A stretch of DNA of 64,000 nucleotides from Acholoe squamosa (Eukaryota; Annelida; Polychaeta; Phyllodocida; Polynoidae): positions 56,437,339 through 56,501,338 of the forward strand of contig OX439043.1 of NCBI GenBank assembly GCA_949317995.1, read 5' to 3'. The notes below the pieces were generated by a model, which was not told the DNA's origin, ran no database searches, and saw nothing but the letters and a program-made list of their open reading frames with translations. Each line of letters opens with the position of its first letter. Position 1 is the stretch's first letter. A program made the translations under genes and the position numbers. Positions 24,520 through 34,686 of this stretch are shown here, piece after piece.

Positions 24520-27414
24520 TTTAAAAACAACTTTATTTTAAATTAGTCTAAAAACCACAATACAAATGCAATATTCTTTAACTCAACTCAAATTTCCTCT
24601 GAAGAATTCGAACATTTTCACGATGCTAACAATACAGGCAGAATTCCAGATTTCCAGTACTTAATTAATCTCTTTGGGGATAAAACAACAGCATCGGTCA
24701 CTCAAGACCTTACCCTATACAGATTACTATTTGTGAGTATTTTCCTATTAAAATTGCATATTAACCTAAAATAAAAGCTCGGTAAGAACCGCTTTCTTTA
24801 TTACAATTATGAAATATTGCTTTGTACACACATTCTAAGAGCAGCAGCGCCACATGAAGCAATTGTAGTTGTGTAGACACATTTCACTCCTCCTCTGCGC
24901 CGCAGATTTTGGGTGCATATAAAAAGGTATTTTTTCCTCGGCGAACACTCCTTGGCGCCTCGAAAGTACATATATTGTACGCAATAACAACAAAATTCTA
25001 GCTACATTAGAATGAGATTATAATATGGACATATTCAACATATTTACAAGAATTCTTCAGCAAATTTCTGTATCTAAAACGGATCAAGGCAACTTGTGTT
25101 TCTATTTCCAGATGTATTGACCTTGATGTCAAAGATTCTAGATGAAAATTGCATAAAATATAAAATTTGGTATATATACAAGTATATACTAGAGCCACAG
25201 TCAGGGCCAGTTCTCGACATTCAGTGGCACATAAATACTGACGAGTAATGAAGAGTCATCTTCATACACTAATATCCACTTTTAACAATGTCATCGAGAA
25301 ACAAAACATCAGTACAAAACAAAACACAACCAAAACTACTAAATTACATCCAAGATTACATAAAGACTACTCTACAGAATATTGTATCAAGTGGGTATTG
25401 GATCATGATAACAGGAATTTTAAGGTCCAAGTTCCCCACTTATCTACTATCACCGAATGGCAATTATTGGGTTTAGCCATAACTGCATTCATGTATGTTT
25501 CATCCCCCCATATCAAAGGCAAGTCTAAGCCCAATTTAACAAAAATACTTATTCAAGTGATCCTAGTTGGCCACTTTCTGACAATGCGAAATGGAATGAA
25601 ATATCCAGATCAATCTTCCAACAATGAAACAGTGAGCCTCCTATGCTCTCTAAGGCCAATGTGCATAGCACTCACTGGGATAGCAGTAATATTAATCCAC
25701 AGGAGGGTTAAAAATGGAAAGTTTAAGAACATTGCGTCTGTTCTAGCGTTAACCCAGTCAGGACGGCATGAAGCCCAAAAGTAACATTTCCGTGATGCAT
25801 CGATATAGCATTGGGTGACTTTGCCAATTTGGCACAGGTCCTCAATAAGTCTGTATGATTCATGGATGCATTACTGCCAAGTTACTCACCAAGGCTGCAT
25901 TCATGCATCATATTGAACGGATGCTTTGGAACATTTGACCACCATGCCGCCCACAAGAGTTCGAGATGAAACCCATTCAATCACATATCGACAATTCAAA
26001 AAATGCAGGATAATAATAATATTATAATCACAAAACATAACAACTAGACTACACGTGATACACACATTCAAACAGTAAGCAAGATACATTGGCATTATCC
26101 AAGGATAAAATATGAAAATACCTGCAAGCAGATATAAACTTGACTTTCATTCAAGTCTGGTATCAAAATATATTTGTGCAGAATCTCAGAATAATTTTAG
26201 GTCCCACAAATTTACATGTTCTAAAACAATATCCCAGGCACATGGGTTACAATATATACAAGATGGTGAACAGTATTTTTTTCAACCTTTTTGTCTGGTT
26301 ATGGTAATAATGGTCTTTGTCTCACTTCCTGGCGTCTAGATATGAACCAAAGATAGTAGTGCACACACAACACACTGGGTGCTAGCACCTGCCTTAACCC
26401 TTCAGAGTCATTCTACATAACCCTTTAAGCACTTCTGGAAGGTCTATTTTGGCAGCTCTTACAAAATCTCTGTGACTAGTTTAAAAATGAAATGCAAATG
26501 TAGCAATGAGCGAGCAGCAAAGACAAGGAAGTAAGCGCATCTTCAGCTGTTTAGATTTAAGATTTTTCTACAAATGCACCAAAAAAGGAACAAATCGGAT
26601 TTTTTTGGTCGACTTGGTGGTGAGAATTGTGGAACAAAGTCCGGGGGTGACATTTAGGAAGTGGGAGGAGGAGGGGGGAGGGGGTCAGACAGGCTAGACT
26701 CGACAGCTGGTGACAAGCGAGCCGTGACGGTCGTGTTTCGAGGAGGCAAGATAGAAGGATGGGGGGGGGGGGGGGGGGGGGTTAGAGGGAGGGTCAATAA
26801 GTAGGCAGTAGCAAGGGGCCAGGTGAGACTGGGGGTGGGAGGGAAGCTTGGGGGGTTCACACTGTTAACCACACTATTCAGTGGCTGGCCACACGCGAGC
26901 TCCTTCAACCACATGTTACCTTAGTGATACTAGACAGACTCCCACCCTTACACTCATATACAGCCAGACACTCAAAATCTACACAAGCACTATCAGTATC
27001 ACATTCATACAGTCTCAACTTTAAAGGAACAATAGATCAAACCCTCCAACCTAATACATAACATTATATGCTCATTATTTCATACAAAAATAGAAAAGCT
27101 ATGTAATAATATCATTCATGTTTTTAACTCATTAAAAAATCAATACTGAAAATGTCATAAATGTTGGAACACATTCTGGGTGTGAAAATTAGCTCTAGGT
27201 CACTCTTCCAAGATCTCGAACTCTTGACAGGAAACATTGGCCCTAGAGTAATCTAGGATGATGTGGACAAATATTTAGATGAGGCTTTAAGTTCTCTCCA
27301 AATCTGTCATCTTGAAATTCCATACATAAAGTCCTCTAAATTTGTCAAGTTCTCTCCAATTTTATCATCTTGAAAGACGTCGCCCCAGCACAGCACACGG
27401 GTAGGTACCTGAAA
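24520..27414 (-). other. Putative terminal exon: nanos 3' UTR, or last exon of an unrecognised minus-strand gene
   Basis: On the minus strand the sequence before 27414 is a strong acceptor (TTTTGTGTTTTTCAG|GTACC). Downstream, one frame stays open for 33 codons (VPTRVLCWGDVFQDD at its start) and stops at about 27313; I recognise no family. Poly(A) signals AATAAA on the minus strand are at 24803-24798 and 24537-24532. Three Pumilio-type octamers TGTANATA lie between: 26260-26253 and 25180-25173 (TGTATATA) and 25048-25041 (TGTAAATA). The stretch has fewer mobile elements than its surroundings; a 21-G run lies at 26761-26781. Reading it as the nanos 3' UTR fits the donor at 29903; a separate gene would need upstream exons, which I did not find. 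Confidence 0.3.
26761..26781. repeat. 21-G homopolymer
   Basis: The longest G run in the window, within otherwise G-rich sequence (26640-26850). Confidence 0.95.
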
Positions 27415-27497
27415 AACACAAAATATGATCGGTTTGAAAAGACTGCTATAAATATTTAATAAAATGCGTCATTTCGACTCAATCCATAGGGTGGAAG

Positions 27498-27922
27498 GAC
27501 GATGTGGCCAAATGTGGACCATGTGGCCAATCTGAGAAAATGCAATTATTTGATGCCTTTGGGGGTATTTTATAGCTAAAATCGTACAATTCTAGTTCTA
27601 TGAATAGGGACAGTATCCTTGGGGTTTTGTTTCCTCAAATTCTATGAGAGAGGGATGTTATCATGGTTCCTAATCCATTCCTGTAATGGATGTGACCAAA
27701 GGACTTTGTGGCCAAATATTCTTAGCCTAGCAGAGGGTGGGAATCATTCTTGAGTGGTAACCTTGAGTCTTTGAGGTAGGAGGGATATTTTTGTAATGTA
27801 TATCGGATGTCAATGCATATAGATATAATATTGACCATTAGGCCAGGGTAGCCCCTGCAAAATAATTGTCCACATTGTCCAACCTGTTTGGCCAAATCGT
27901 CCACAGAATTGTCCACATCGTC
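27498..27922. mobile_element. Foldback element with GATGTGGCC/CCACATCGTC ends
   Basis: GACGATGTGG (27498-27507) is inverted at 27913-27922. Short GTGGACCATGTGGCCAA and TTGTCCACATTGTCCA motifs repeat near the two ends in opposite orientation. No coding capacity. It lies in the proposed 3' UTR intron of nanos. Confidence 0.5.
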
Positions 27923-29039
27923 TACAAATCACCCATAGCGATAAGCTCTATTCTTGGGAGCAGCAGTGACGTCATAGGAACCGGTGCGGCCGTTATCAGT
28001 CCTATCTCACTGATAACAATCCTCATGAAGGGTCAAATTAAATAGGAATTGTCGGAAAAGATCTAGACCACTTTCGGCAAAATGCATTACAGAATCTGAA
28101 AGATATTCAAAATTTACATCACATACTTGATGCATATTTTTCTAATAGCAATATTGGAAGAGAAATCAGCAAAAAGGTTACTTTTTCTAGTACATTGGCA
28201 TTGCCTATGTAATTTGACCCTTTGCCCGGTCCCTAGCAACTACAGCTCTGCTCCCTAGAATACACTGATGTTGCAATATATTCAACACTATGTGCGCTTT
28301 TCATTTTAATATGTACGAGGCTTGGCTGGAAGGCAAATGATGACTTTTTGCGCCTCCCCACTTGCCTTTTAGTTTTCCTGGTCAAACCTACACCATGGGA
28401 AAGCTGTCCCTGTATACGTATATTCTGTACATCAGCTAAGACAAAATGTCCCCTCAGGGTGCTCCCAGCCTCGTCTAGTAGTCTACCATAATTGCCCCCC
28501 CCCTCCCCCGAAACTTCTTTTCACTCTTATCTCAGTTAAAATGTTGACTTGACATCAGCCTTCCCCAGACTAAGAGTGCCATTCTGGTTTCTGGTTCAGG
28601 AGGGAGTGGCTGAACTTAGGATTCAGATAACCTGCCCCCCTCCTAACTTAACATACATGTGTATATGCCATTATCATCTTTCTCATTTTAACGACGTCAA
28701 TGCTATAAAAACGGGAATTTAAACTCTACAAAAAGAGAGCTGGAAGAAATCGTGCTGCCATTGCTGGTAGTGGCTGACACTGTCTTTGAATTTACTTTTC
28801 ATTTGGTACTTGATAGTACTCCAAAATATCAAAGACAGCGCCCCCCCCCCCACAATTGTTAAAAATGTTCTCATTGGTTCTGTGAAAACACGAACCACAC
28901 ACAGTTTAATCCTTAAACGTAGGCAATCCAACAGATGTAGGAGAAATCACATCCTTGGCGGAGCTTTCATTATTAGGAGAACAGACGTGATGATTCTGTG
29001 ATGACATTCCAGTTTCAAATCTTTTTCACAAATCAAATA
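27923..29039. other. No gene recognised (possible nanos 3' UTR intron)
   Basis: C runs at 28496-28502 and 28841-28851; otherwise no structure or defensible frame. Confidence 0.4.
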
Positions 29040-29168
29040 CAGTCAGCCCTTGCTTCCTCAAATTTGGAAAATCCATCTGAGGAAGCAAAATATTTGAGTA
29101 AGTTGCAAATCTTCTTAGGTGATGAGGGATCTGAGGAATTAAAGGGTCGAGGAAGCGAGGGCTGACTG
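29040..29168. mobile_element. 129-bp MITE, CAGTCAGCCCT family, copy 2, with TA duplication
   Basis: CAGTCAGCCCTTGCTTCCTC at the left is mirrored by GAGGAAGCGAGGGCTGACTG at the right, with TA on each side (29038-29039, 29169-29170). TA duplication and CAGT termini fit the pogo/Tigger group of Tc1/mariner. A further one-sided fragment is at 49062-49110. Confidence 0.85.
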
Positions 29169-29896
29169 TAGGTGATTTTCTTGCCTGACAGTCGTAGTAG
29201 TATTACTACTGATGGGGCCCACTGATAGTACGGTCAGTAGTACATGAACCTTCAGGCTTCACGTAGTGGTTTCTAGTAGTAAACACCCCCCCCCCCCCCC
29301 TTTGGTCGTTGTGTAGGTCACCCGAGTACATACAGGTGGTGTGGCGAGTGCTGTTTGGGTGGATTGAGTGGGGGGGGGGGGGGCTATGAACGATATTTTG
29401 TTCATATATTTGACACCTTGTTTTGACAACAGTGAAGAAACTTTCAATATCCGTACTTTATCCATTTCGCAATACATGGTTTGAACTTTGACAAATGCAA
29501 TAGATGAATACACTTGGTGGTATGGAGACTGGAAGTGAAACTGCAAACGAGTGTCCAACTGCTATTTGTTATCTCATTAAAGATGTGTATATATATATTT
29601 GTCTTAAACTTGTATATAACAATGTACTAGATAGGCTATGATGTACAAAGTTCACAGTGCTTGGACTGGGCGTTTGCTATTAAATATACTAGACAGATAG
29701 TTAAAGTAACGTTTATGGCAATTTGCTTCACTTTAGCCGTCAGACTGAACAAAGCATGCTGGACAATCGATGCAGTCCCCTCCCCTTTTCACGTTAGCCT
29801 CCCTCCCCCACGTGCAGCGGTCGCCACACAGCAAACAGAAACGATGCCAAAACACCAAAAACCTGAAAAAAGAAGAAAGCAGAAACAAGAGTAACA

Positions 29897-29903
29897 ACTC
29901 ACC
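29897..29903 (-). other. Candidate splice donor just after the nanos stop codon
   Basis: The minus strand reads GAATG|GTGAGT, a near-ideal donor; the exon would end at 29903, 32 nt after the TGA. A junction this close to a stop is normally tolerated by nonsense-mediated decay. The best acceptor found downstream on the minus strand is at 27415. This supports, but does not prove, a 2.5-kb intron in the nanos 3' UTR. Confidence 0.4.
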
Positions 29904-29934
29904 ATTCAAATGATCTCTTTGTCTGCGACTCAGC

Positions 29935-30972
29935 TCAGTCGAATGCATGGAGGCCGTTAAGGAGATGGAGGGGTGGTGAGCAGGAGGTCGGCATGGCACC
30001 AATTGGGGATGATCCAGTGAGTGGTCGGCTCCTCTTCTTGCCACAACTTGATCTTGTTGTCTGCTTAGCCAGGACTCTTTCAGCACTTAGTGGGGCTTCT
30101 CCAAGGGCAGAGATGGCCAGAGGGCAGTAGGTCTTGGTGTGGGCGTTATCTCCAGAGGCCCTGCAGTAAGGGCACTTGTAGGCCCTCAGGATGGGGCATG
30201 TCACACGGCCTGTAGCATCCTTGAGATAGTGACCAGTGTAGACGGCAACTGGCTCACCATTGTTACGGCAGAACACACAGACGGTCTGTCCAGAGCTTCC
30301 TCCAGAGCCGCCTGATCCATGCCTAGACCTACGGGAGGAGGCTGGACCAGGGAGGGTCACCCTGGAGGAGGAGGGTGTGGAGACTGGAGGCAGAGGTGGG
30401 AGCACTGCCGAGGCAGCGGCCAGCAGCTGCTGCTGTTGTTGGGCAGCAAGTGCCCTCCTCTCCCTCTCTCTCAGGATCTCCAACATAGCCAGATGATTCT
30501 GGTTTAGTGCCGAGATGGAGGATGGTGGTGAGGCACTAGCAGGAGAGATCGAGGAGCTGGACTGGCTAGATGGAGGAGGGGATCCATCCTCCACTGATCT
30601 CAGCTTGTGGATGATGCGATCAAAATCGTCGAGCTCGGTGTCCACTCCGTTGGCTCTGAAATCGTCAAAGATTTCGGCTCCGTCGGATCCTAACCTGGCC
30701 CTATGGCCTCCAGGGGCCATATTAATGGGTTCTGAGACATTAAGGCTCTGGAGCATCCCAGATAGTCCAAGGTAGTCGTCAAAAGGTTGGTAGTTTGGAG
30801 CTGTCCTACATGCTCGGCGGGCAGCGGCGGCCACAGCTACGTTTTCCGCGGCAGCGGCCATAACCACGTGGTGACTATTGTTGTTTGGCAGAGATGGCGG
30901 AGGGTAGTTCCACAAGTTCTCCTTTGTGTTGAGGTAGTCCGTGAGCGAGCTGACTCCTATGCTAGAATACAT
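29935..30972 (-). CDS. nanos: Nanos, RNA-binding translational repressor (single coding exon, 345 aa)
   Basis: Nanos proteins act with Pumilio on mRNA 3' UTRs and recruit the CCR4-NOT deadenylase, in germ cells and stem cells. The diagnostic double zinc finger is complete and correctly spaced: C232, C235, H248, C259, then C267, C270, H278, C283 (genomic 30279-30124), i.e. CX2CX12HX10C-X7-CX2CX7HX4C. Residues 61-77 ([14 protein letters not shown] core) resemble the vertebrate NOT1-interacting motif, with F where vertebrates have W. Between them are a serine/proline-rich linker (about 130-155), a charged helix with a five-Q run (about 160-190) and a basic Gly/Ser stretch (about 213-228). A basic tail ends in FD and TGA. 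The start is the ATG at 30972, with A at -3; the frame stays open upstream to a stop at 31047 but has no other ATG. No intron interrupts the coding frame. Finger residues CPYCRASGD and HTKTYC differ from the usual CPxCGASGD and HTIKYC. Confidence 0.97.
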   Translation of the reverse strand: MYSSIGVSSLTDYLNTKENLWNYPPPSLPNNNSHHVVMAAAAENVAVAAAARRACRTAPNYQPFDDYLGLSGMLQSLNVSEPINMAPGGHRARLGSDGAEIFDDFRANGVDTELDDFDRIIHKLRSVEDGSPPPSSQSSSSISPASASPPSSISALNQNHLAMLEILRERERRALAAQQQQQLLAAASAVLPPLPPVSTPSSSRVTLPGPASSRRSRHGSGGSGGSSGQTVCVFCRNNGEPVAVYTGHYLKDATGRVTCPILRAYKCPYCRASGDNAHTKTYCPLAISALGEAPLSAERVLAKQTTRSSCGKKRSRPLTGSSPIGAMPTSCSPPLHLLNGLHAFD

Positions 30973-31330
30973 TTTGATGAATCTTGATCCCAATAATCCA
31001 AGAAGACGGGGTATAAGCGGGATGTTCAGCAGGGAGATTCGGTGTTAGCACAGTGGCTATCACTTCACAACTGTACAAAAACAGGTGGTCTCACGGTCTA
31101 TAAAGCCCGCGCTGGGGGAGGGGGCGGGACTTAACACCGAATCTCGGTCAACTGTCCCGCGCACCTGCTGGTGGGTGGGACTTATGAGTGTTTGATTGAC
31201 AGCTCTAGCGTTATGAATGGACGGCGTCTCCGTCAGACGCTCATTAGTATGCACGCGGGGAGAGTAATTAACCAATCAGCGACCGAGGTGTATTTTTAGA
31301 GAGCAGCTGACGGTTTGGCGGGACGCGCGT
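30973..31330 (-). promoter_or_regulatory. nanos 5' leader / proximal promoter
   Basis: This CpG- and GC-rich stretch lies directly upstream of the nanos ATG. It holds a GC box (GGGGGCGGGAC, about 31120-31130), a CCAAT pentamer at 31272-31276, an AT-rich block at 31290-31299 that reads CTAAAAATA on the minus strand (TATA-like or MEF2-like), and a perfect 14-bp inverted repeat at 31034-31047 and 31132-31145. The transcription start cannot be placed from sequence. The order of the boxes does not fit one classical core promoter, so this is only a regional call. Confidence 0.45.
31034..31145. repeat. 14-bp perfect inverted repeat in the nanos leader
   Basis: GAGATTCGGTGTTA (31034-31047) is exactly reversed and complemented at 31132-31145, with an 84-nt spacer. 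It is 60-175 nt upstream of the nanos start codon, so if transcribed it could form a 5' UTR stem; alternatively it is a paired protein-binding site. It has no transposon-like flanks. Confidence 0.8.
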
Positions 31331-31841
31331 CTTGACCGGAAACTTTCCAAAGTTTTCACATGTTCTTCGTCTTTTCCGAATTAGCGCCCTTCCTAAAAGA
31401 ATAAAAGCTTGTACATTGTCTCAGGCGGAAAGGCGGGCCTTGGTTACCGGAAAGCAGGTAGATTTGATGACTGTTATGATGGAGGAAGTATAGAGGAAGC
31501 TGGGAATTCGGAGTAGAATGCAGCGTTCCTTTGTCACGGGATGGACGATGAATCAGATGTTGCTGGCGTTTGCTCCTAGAAGTGATAGAGGTAGGGGAGG
31601 GACGATTTCGTCGTCATGACCCCGATTCCCGACTTCTATTGATGTGCAATGGTGCAATCATTAAGTAACGGCGCAAATTAGAAATAATTGATGTAGACAT
31701 TGATGTTATGGTGTAATATGTACACAGTAGCTGACGGTTTCTTGTAGCATTCATGTAATTTTCACCTTTTGATTTTATCCTGAATCGTGATGGTGTTTTT
31801 TCTGATCACCCCAAATAGGCGCCTGAATGGAGGGGGGGGGG

Positions 31842-31910
31842 GGCTCTCCATGTCGCATGTCACCTGTTTTAAAAGGGGCTCTCCATGTCGCATGTCACCT
31901 TAAAATGCCG
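31842..31910. repeat. 35-bp tandem duplication
   Basis: GGCTCTCCATGTCGCATGTC continuing to ACCTGTTTTAAAAG is present twice (starting 31842 and 31877); a third degenerate CCGATGTCCCATGTCACCT follows. Confidence 0.8.
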
Positions 31911-32097
31911 ATGTCCCATGTCACCTCTAGGAAGCTACCGTGTCTTCATATGTCGAAATTAGGAAATCCTCCACCTCATGTCACTTAGGCCTATTTATTT
32001 TCATGTGTCATCAATGGCCATGCCACAGGTCGATTTTGCCTGTTTTCAAAAGGCCCCAAAAGGCATAATATTATGGTGAATTTAGTGGTCCTCATCC

Positions 32098-32278
32098 ATA
32101 GGGGCCATCCATGATGTTATGTCTAAATAGACCATTTTACCCCCCGCTCCCCACGTCATGTATTTTTTGCCTATTTAAATGCTGAAGGTCTGCCTTTAGT
32201 ATATGGAAAATTAGTTCTTGCCGTGCCAGCCCCCCTCCAGAATGACGGGACATGACGTAATTTCAGGATGTCCCCTTA
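32098..32278. mobile_element. Diverged MITE, AGGGGCCATCC family
   Basis: TAGGGGCCATCCATGATGTT at the left is loosely mirrored by GACGTAATTTCAGGATGTCC/CCTTA at the right, with C-rich cores (TTTTACCCCCCGCTCCCCA). It belongs to the AGGG TIR group. Confidence 0.55.
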
Positions 32279-33200
32279 GTAATTAAGTCGCCAATCAACG
32301 ACCATATTAATCAAATATCTCTCAGCATAACAACATATGCCTATATCTCTCATGTAGGCATATTTTTATATTAAAATACAACTTACAGAATAGTCTAATC
32401 GATTGCGATTTACAATAGCGATCGGCTAGGGCTTTCTGCTCAGATGTTCTGGCACAAAGAGTAAATACAATATAACATGTAAACATTTTCACGCCGATGG
32501 CTTTTTAACGACAAAATACATGTTACATGTCTAAATGACCGAATGAATTGCTTCCTGATCACTTTCACTGTTTCACACGATCGGTCAGCAAGCCATGGCG
32601 CCAAAAATCCTAAAGGAGTAGTCTGAGTGCAGTCTTTTCGGCGCCGCGCCCGTATCGCCGGCTGGCAGATAAATACTTAAATACAGAAACAGACAGGGCC
32701 ATTGGTTTTGGTCATCGCCACACGAGGGCAGCACAAACAAGCATAGGTCCATAGTGTTGGAGAAAAGTAGGCCCTGACAAGTGCAAATCTCATTTGACCT
32801 AGACTCTAACCCCAATACAACCATGGAATTACATGTATTTCAAAAGGCCGTGTATTTTTGGGATTGGTGGATTGTTGATGACTTCCAAATTATTTTCCAC
32901 CTATACACATAATCTAGTTTTATCCCCCCCCCCTCTCCAGTGTGCACGATGAATTGTTATTTTTTGGTGACTTTGTATTGTTGTGGAATTATGAGGATTC
33001 AAAGTTGCTTCATGATTCTGGATAAAATTAAGTTGTATATTGTTCCATATTATCTTTAGAACACTATAGAAGATATATTTCAACACCCCGTTACACTCGT
33101 AGCTTATACAAGACCGGTGCTTATGCAAAACCTAGTGCTTTATCATAACGATACAGTGAAAGGTCTACGGCCACTTGTCTGTCTTGGCTATCGTTACCTG

Positions 33201-33285
33201 GCCATATTACCACTATATATTTATTATAGATATACAGTATGACCATATTTGTTTTGGTTTGGTCGAATTTACCTTCAATAATTGT
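33201..33285 (+). repeat. 85-bp dispersed repeat, copy 2
   Basis: Second copy of the sequence at 23839-23923. Confidence 0.75.
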
Positions 33286-33541
33286 AATTAAAATTTAGCA
33301 GAGAGACTGTGGTTCACAGACATTACATGTAGGCCCCCTAGTCATTTATTTTCACATTTTGGATAGGTATTTAAAAGCTGCTTGTCCAAACAGCTAGACA
33401 GGTATTTATATGCTGCTTGCCAACACAGCAGTGACTACATCTATGGATAACCAAATCTATGAGTAGAATGATCAAATCTATGAGGAGGGTGAGGGGGGAA
33501 AATGCTACCAGGGCTTTATTCCCCTACTCTTTTTGAAGTAT

Positions 33542-33720
33542 CAGGGGCGGATCCAGAAGGGATGGTCTAGGGGACACAGCCAAAAAGATTTGGTCTGGGG
33601 GCCTGGGGGTACACAGCCAGGGTTTCGGCACCACTTTTCCTATAGTTAAGAGTTTAACCAAGCACCAATTTCAGGGGGTGAGGGCATGTGCCCCCAGGCC
33701 ACCACCTGGATCCGCCACTG
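33542..33720. mobile_element. 179-bp MITE, CAGGGGCGGATCCAG family, copy 2, with 5-bp duplication
   Basis: CAGGGGCGGATCCAG and CTGGATCCGCCACTG are the ends. AGTAT stands on both sides (33537-33541 and 33721-33725). The interior has GGGGGCCTGGGGG and no coding frame. Confidence 0.85.
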
Positions 33721-34430
33721 AGTATGGAAAGTGTTCTTTAATTTGCTTGGTCCCATATCTAGACAGGGTCAGACAAACCACAGCCTTTGATCACTCAGAC
33801 ATGGTTCACTGCAGGGAATCCCATGTCAAAAGACAAACATGTGCTACCAGGCCTGCGCATGTGGACACTAGCTGCCCACATGCTCACCTCAAGCCACAAG
33901 AAACCTTAAGTTTGTTACCCTTTAAAGGCTTCATGTATCGGGTATGCCTACTGCCAGAATTTCTCCTTAATGAACTCCCAATGAAGTTATTCTGCTTCTT
34001 AATGCCCTCACCACGAAGGTCCTCAGGGGGAATAGGGCCAAATTGGCTTCCATTAGCACCTATGGGAATTTACTATAAGATGGCGATAATACCCTCCTCT
34101 GAATCTAAGGTTTTGGGTTGCAGTGAGACTTCTGAGTGGTTTGCAGTTGTCACTTTACATACTGCATCTCATGATCTGTTTGACAACCTGTGTGAGTGCT
34201 CATGCACAATAAACTCTGCTACATAGACTACTACATGTACATATATATAGGCTATATCCTTTTTTGGGTAGCTATATAATTATATGATATATATCATGGT
34301 CTTGCATTGGGGACGATATTGCCTCCCATGGAAGTTTATCAATGGCACTCATCAACAGTCCAACTCCAGCTGGTCTATTAAACTCTTGGTTATAACTCTT
34401 GGTCAGTTTACCATAGCAAAGTTGCCAGTG

Positions 34431-34468
34431 GTGCCATCTATTGGCTGAAATACTCGTCCAGATGGCGC
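34431..34468. promoter_or_regulatory. Two opposed CTCF-like cores upstream of shootin-1
   Basis: AGATGGCGC at 34460-34468 (plus) and AGATGGCAC on the minus strand at 34439-34431 both fit the CTCF core AGRKGGCRS. The outer CC of the vertebrate consensus is only partly present. They sit 130-170 bp before the shootin-1 ATG, between two divergent genes. YY1-like reading (GCCATCT) is an alternative. Confidence 0.25.
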
Positions 34469-34598
34469 CACCTCTGTGTCAGAACCTCCCTCTTTCCTAG
34501 GCTCTCCGACCCCAGGATTCCAGCACCTAAATCCTCATATAAACACAAAGTGTGACATCCCCCTGCTTGGAGATCCGGGTCACACAGTCAGAGCCAAC

Positions 34599-34686
34599 AT
34601 GGCAGGGCAGACGGAACTGTCCTGGAAGGAAAAGTTTGAAAAGTCGGAAGGTAGCCTTGCAAGTCTCAAAAACCTAGCACACAAAG
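34599..34686 (+). CDS. SHTN1: Shootin-1 exon 1 (residues 1-29, start codon)
   Basis: The ATG at 34599 has A at -3 and G at +4. The 29 codons begin MAGQTELSWKEKFEKSEGSL and end in SLKNLAHK, lining up with the vertebrate ITSLKEQA segment that precedes YEDL. The donor is CAAAG|GTAAGA; the exon ends in phase 1 (one base, G), matching exon 2. The region upstream is not obviously coding, and no TATA box stands at a sensible distance. Confidence 0.85.

Larger units (their letters stand above)
31331..34598. other. nanos / shootin-1 shared upstream region
   Basis: It contains a 35-bp tandem duplication (GGCTCTCCATGTCGCATGTC, 31842-31910), two MITEs (32098-32278, 33542-33720), one dispersed repeat (33201-33285), and unique sequence. 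No further gene is supported. The last 200 bp hold the shootin-1 leader. Confidence 0.5.

Noticed and set aside
25248-25784. 178-codon plus-strand open frame
   Set aside because: It starts with ATG but has a K/N/T-rich, low-information N-terminus, no recognised domain, and lies antisense to the putative nanos 3' UTR. AT-rich DNA of this length gives such frames by chance.
30970-30993. An upstream TTG as start of Nanos (seven extra residues)
   Set aside because: Nuclear animal genes start at ATG; the ATG at 30972 has a good context and no ATG lies further upstream in frame.
33678-34226. 182-codon plus-strand open frame
   Set aside because: It has no ATG at the start, begins inside the MITE 33542-33720 and runs into unique DNA without any domain.
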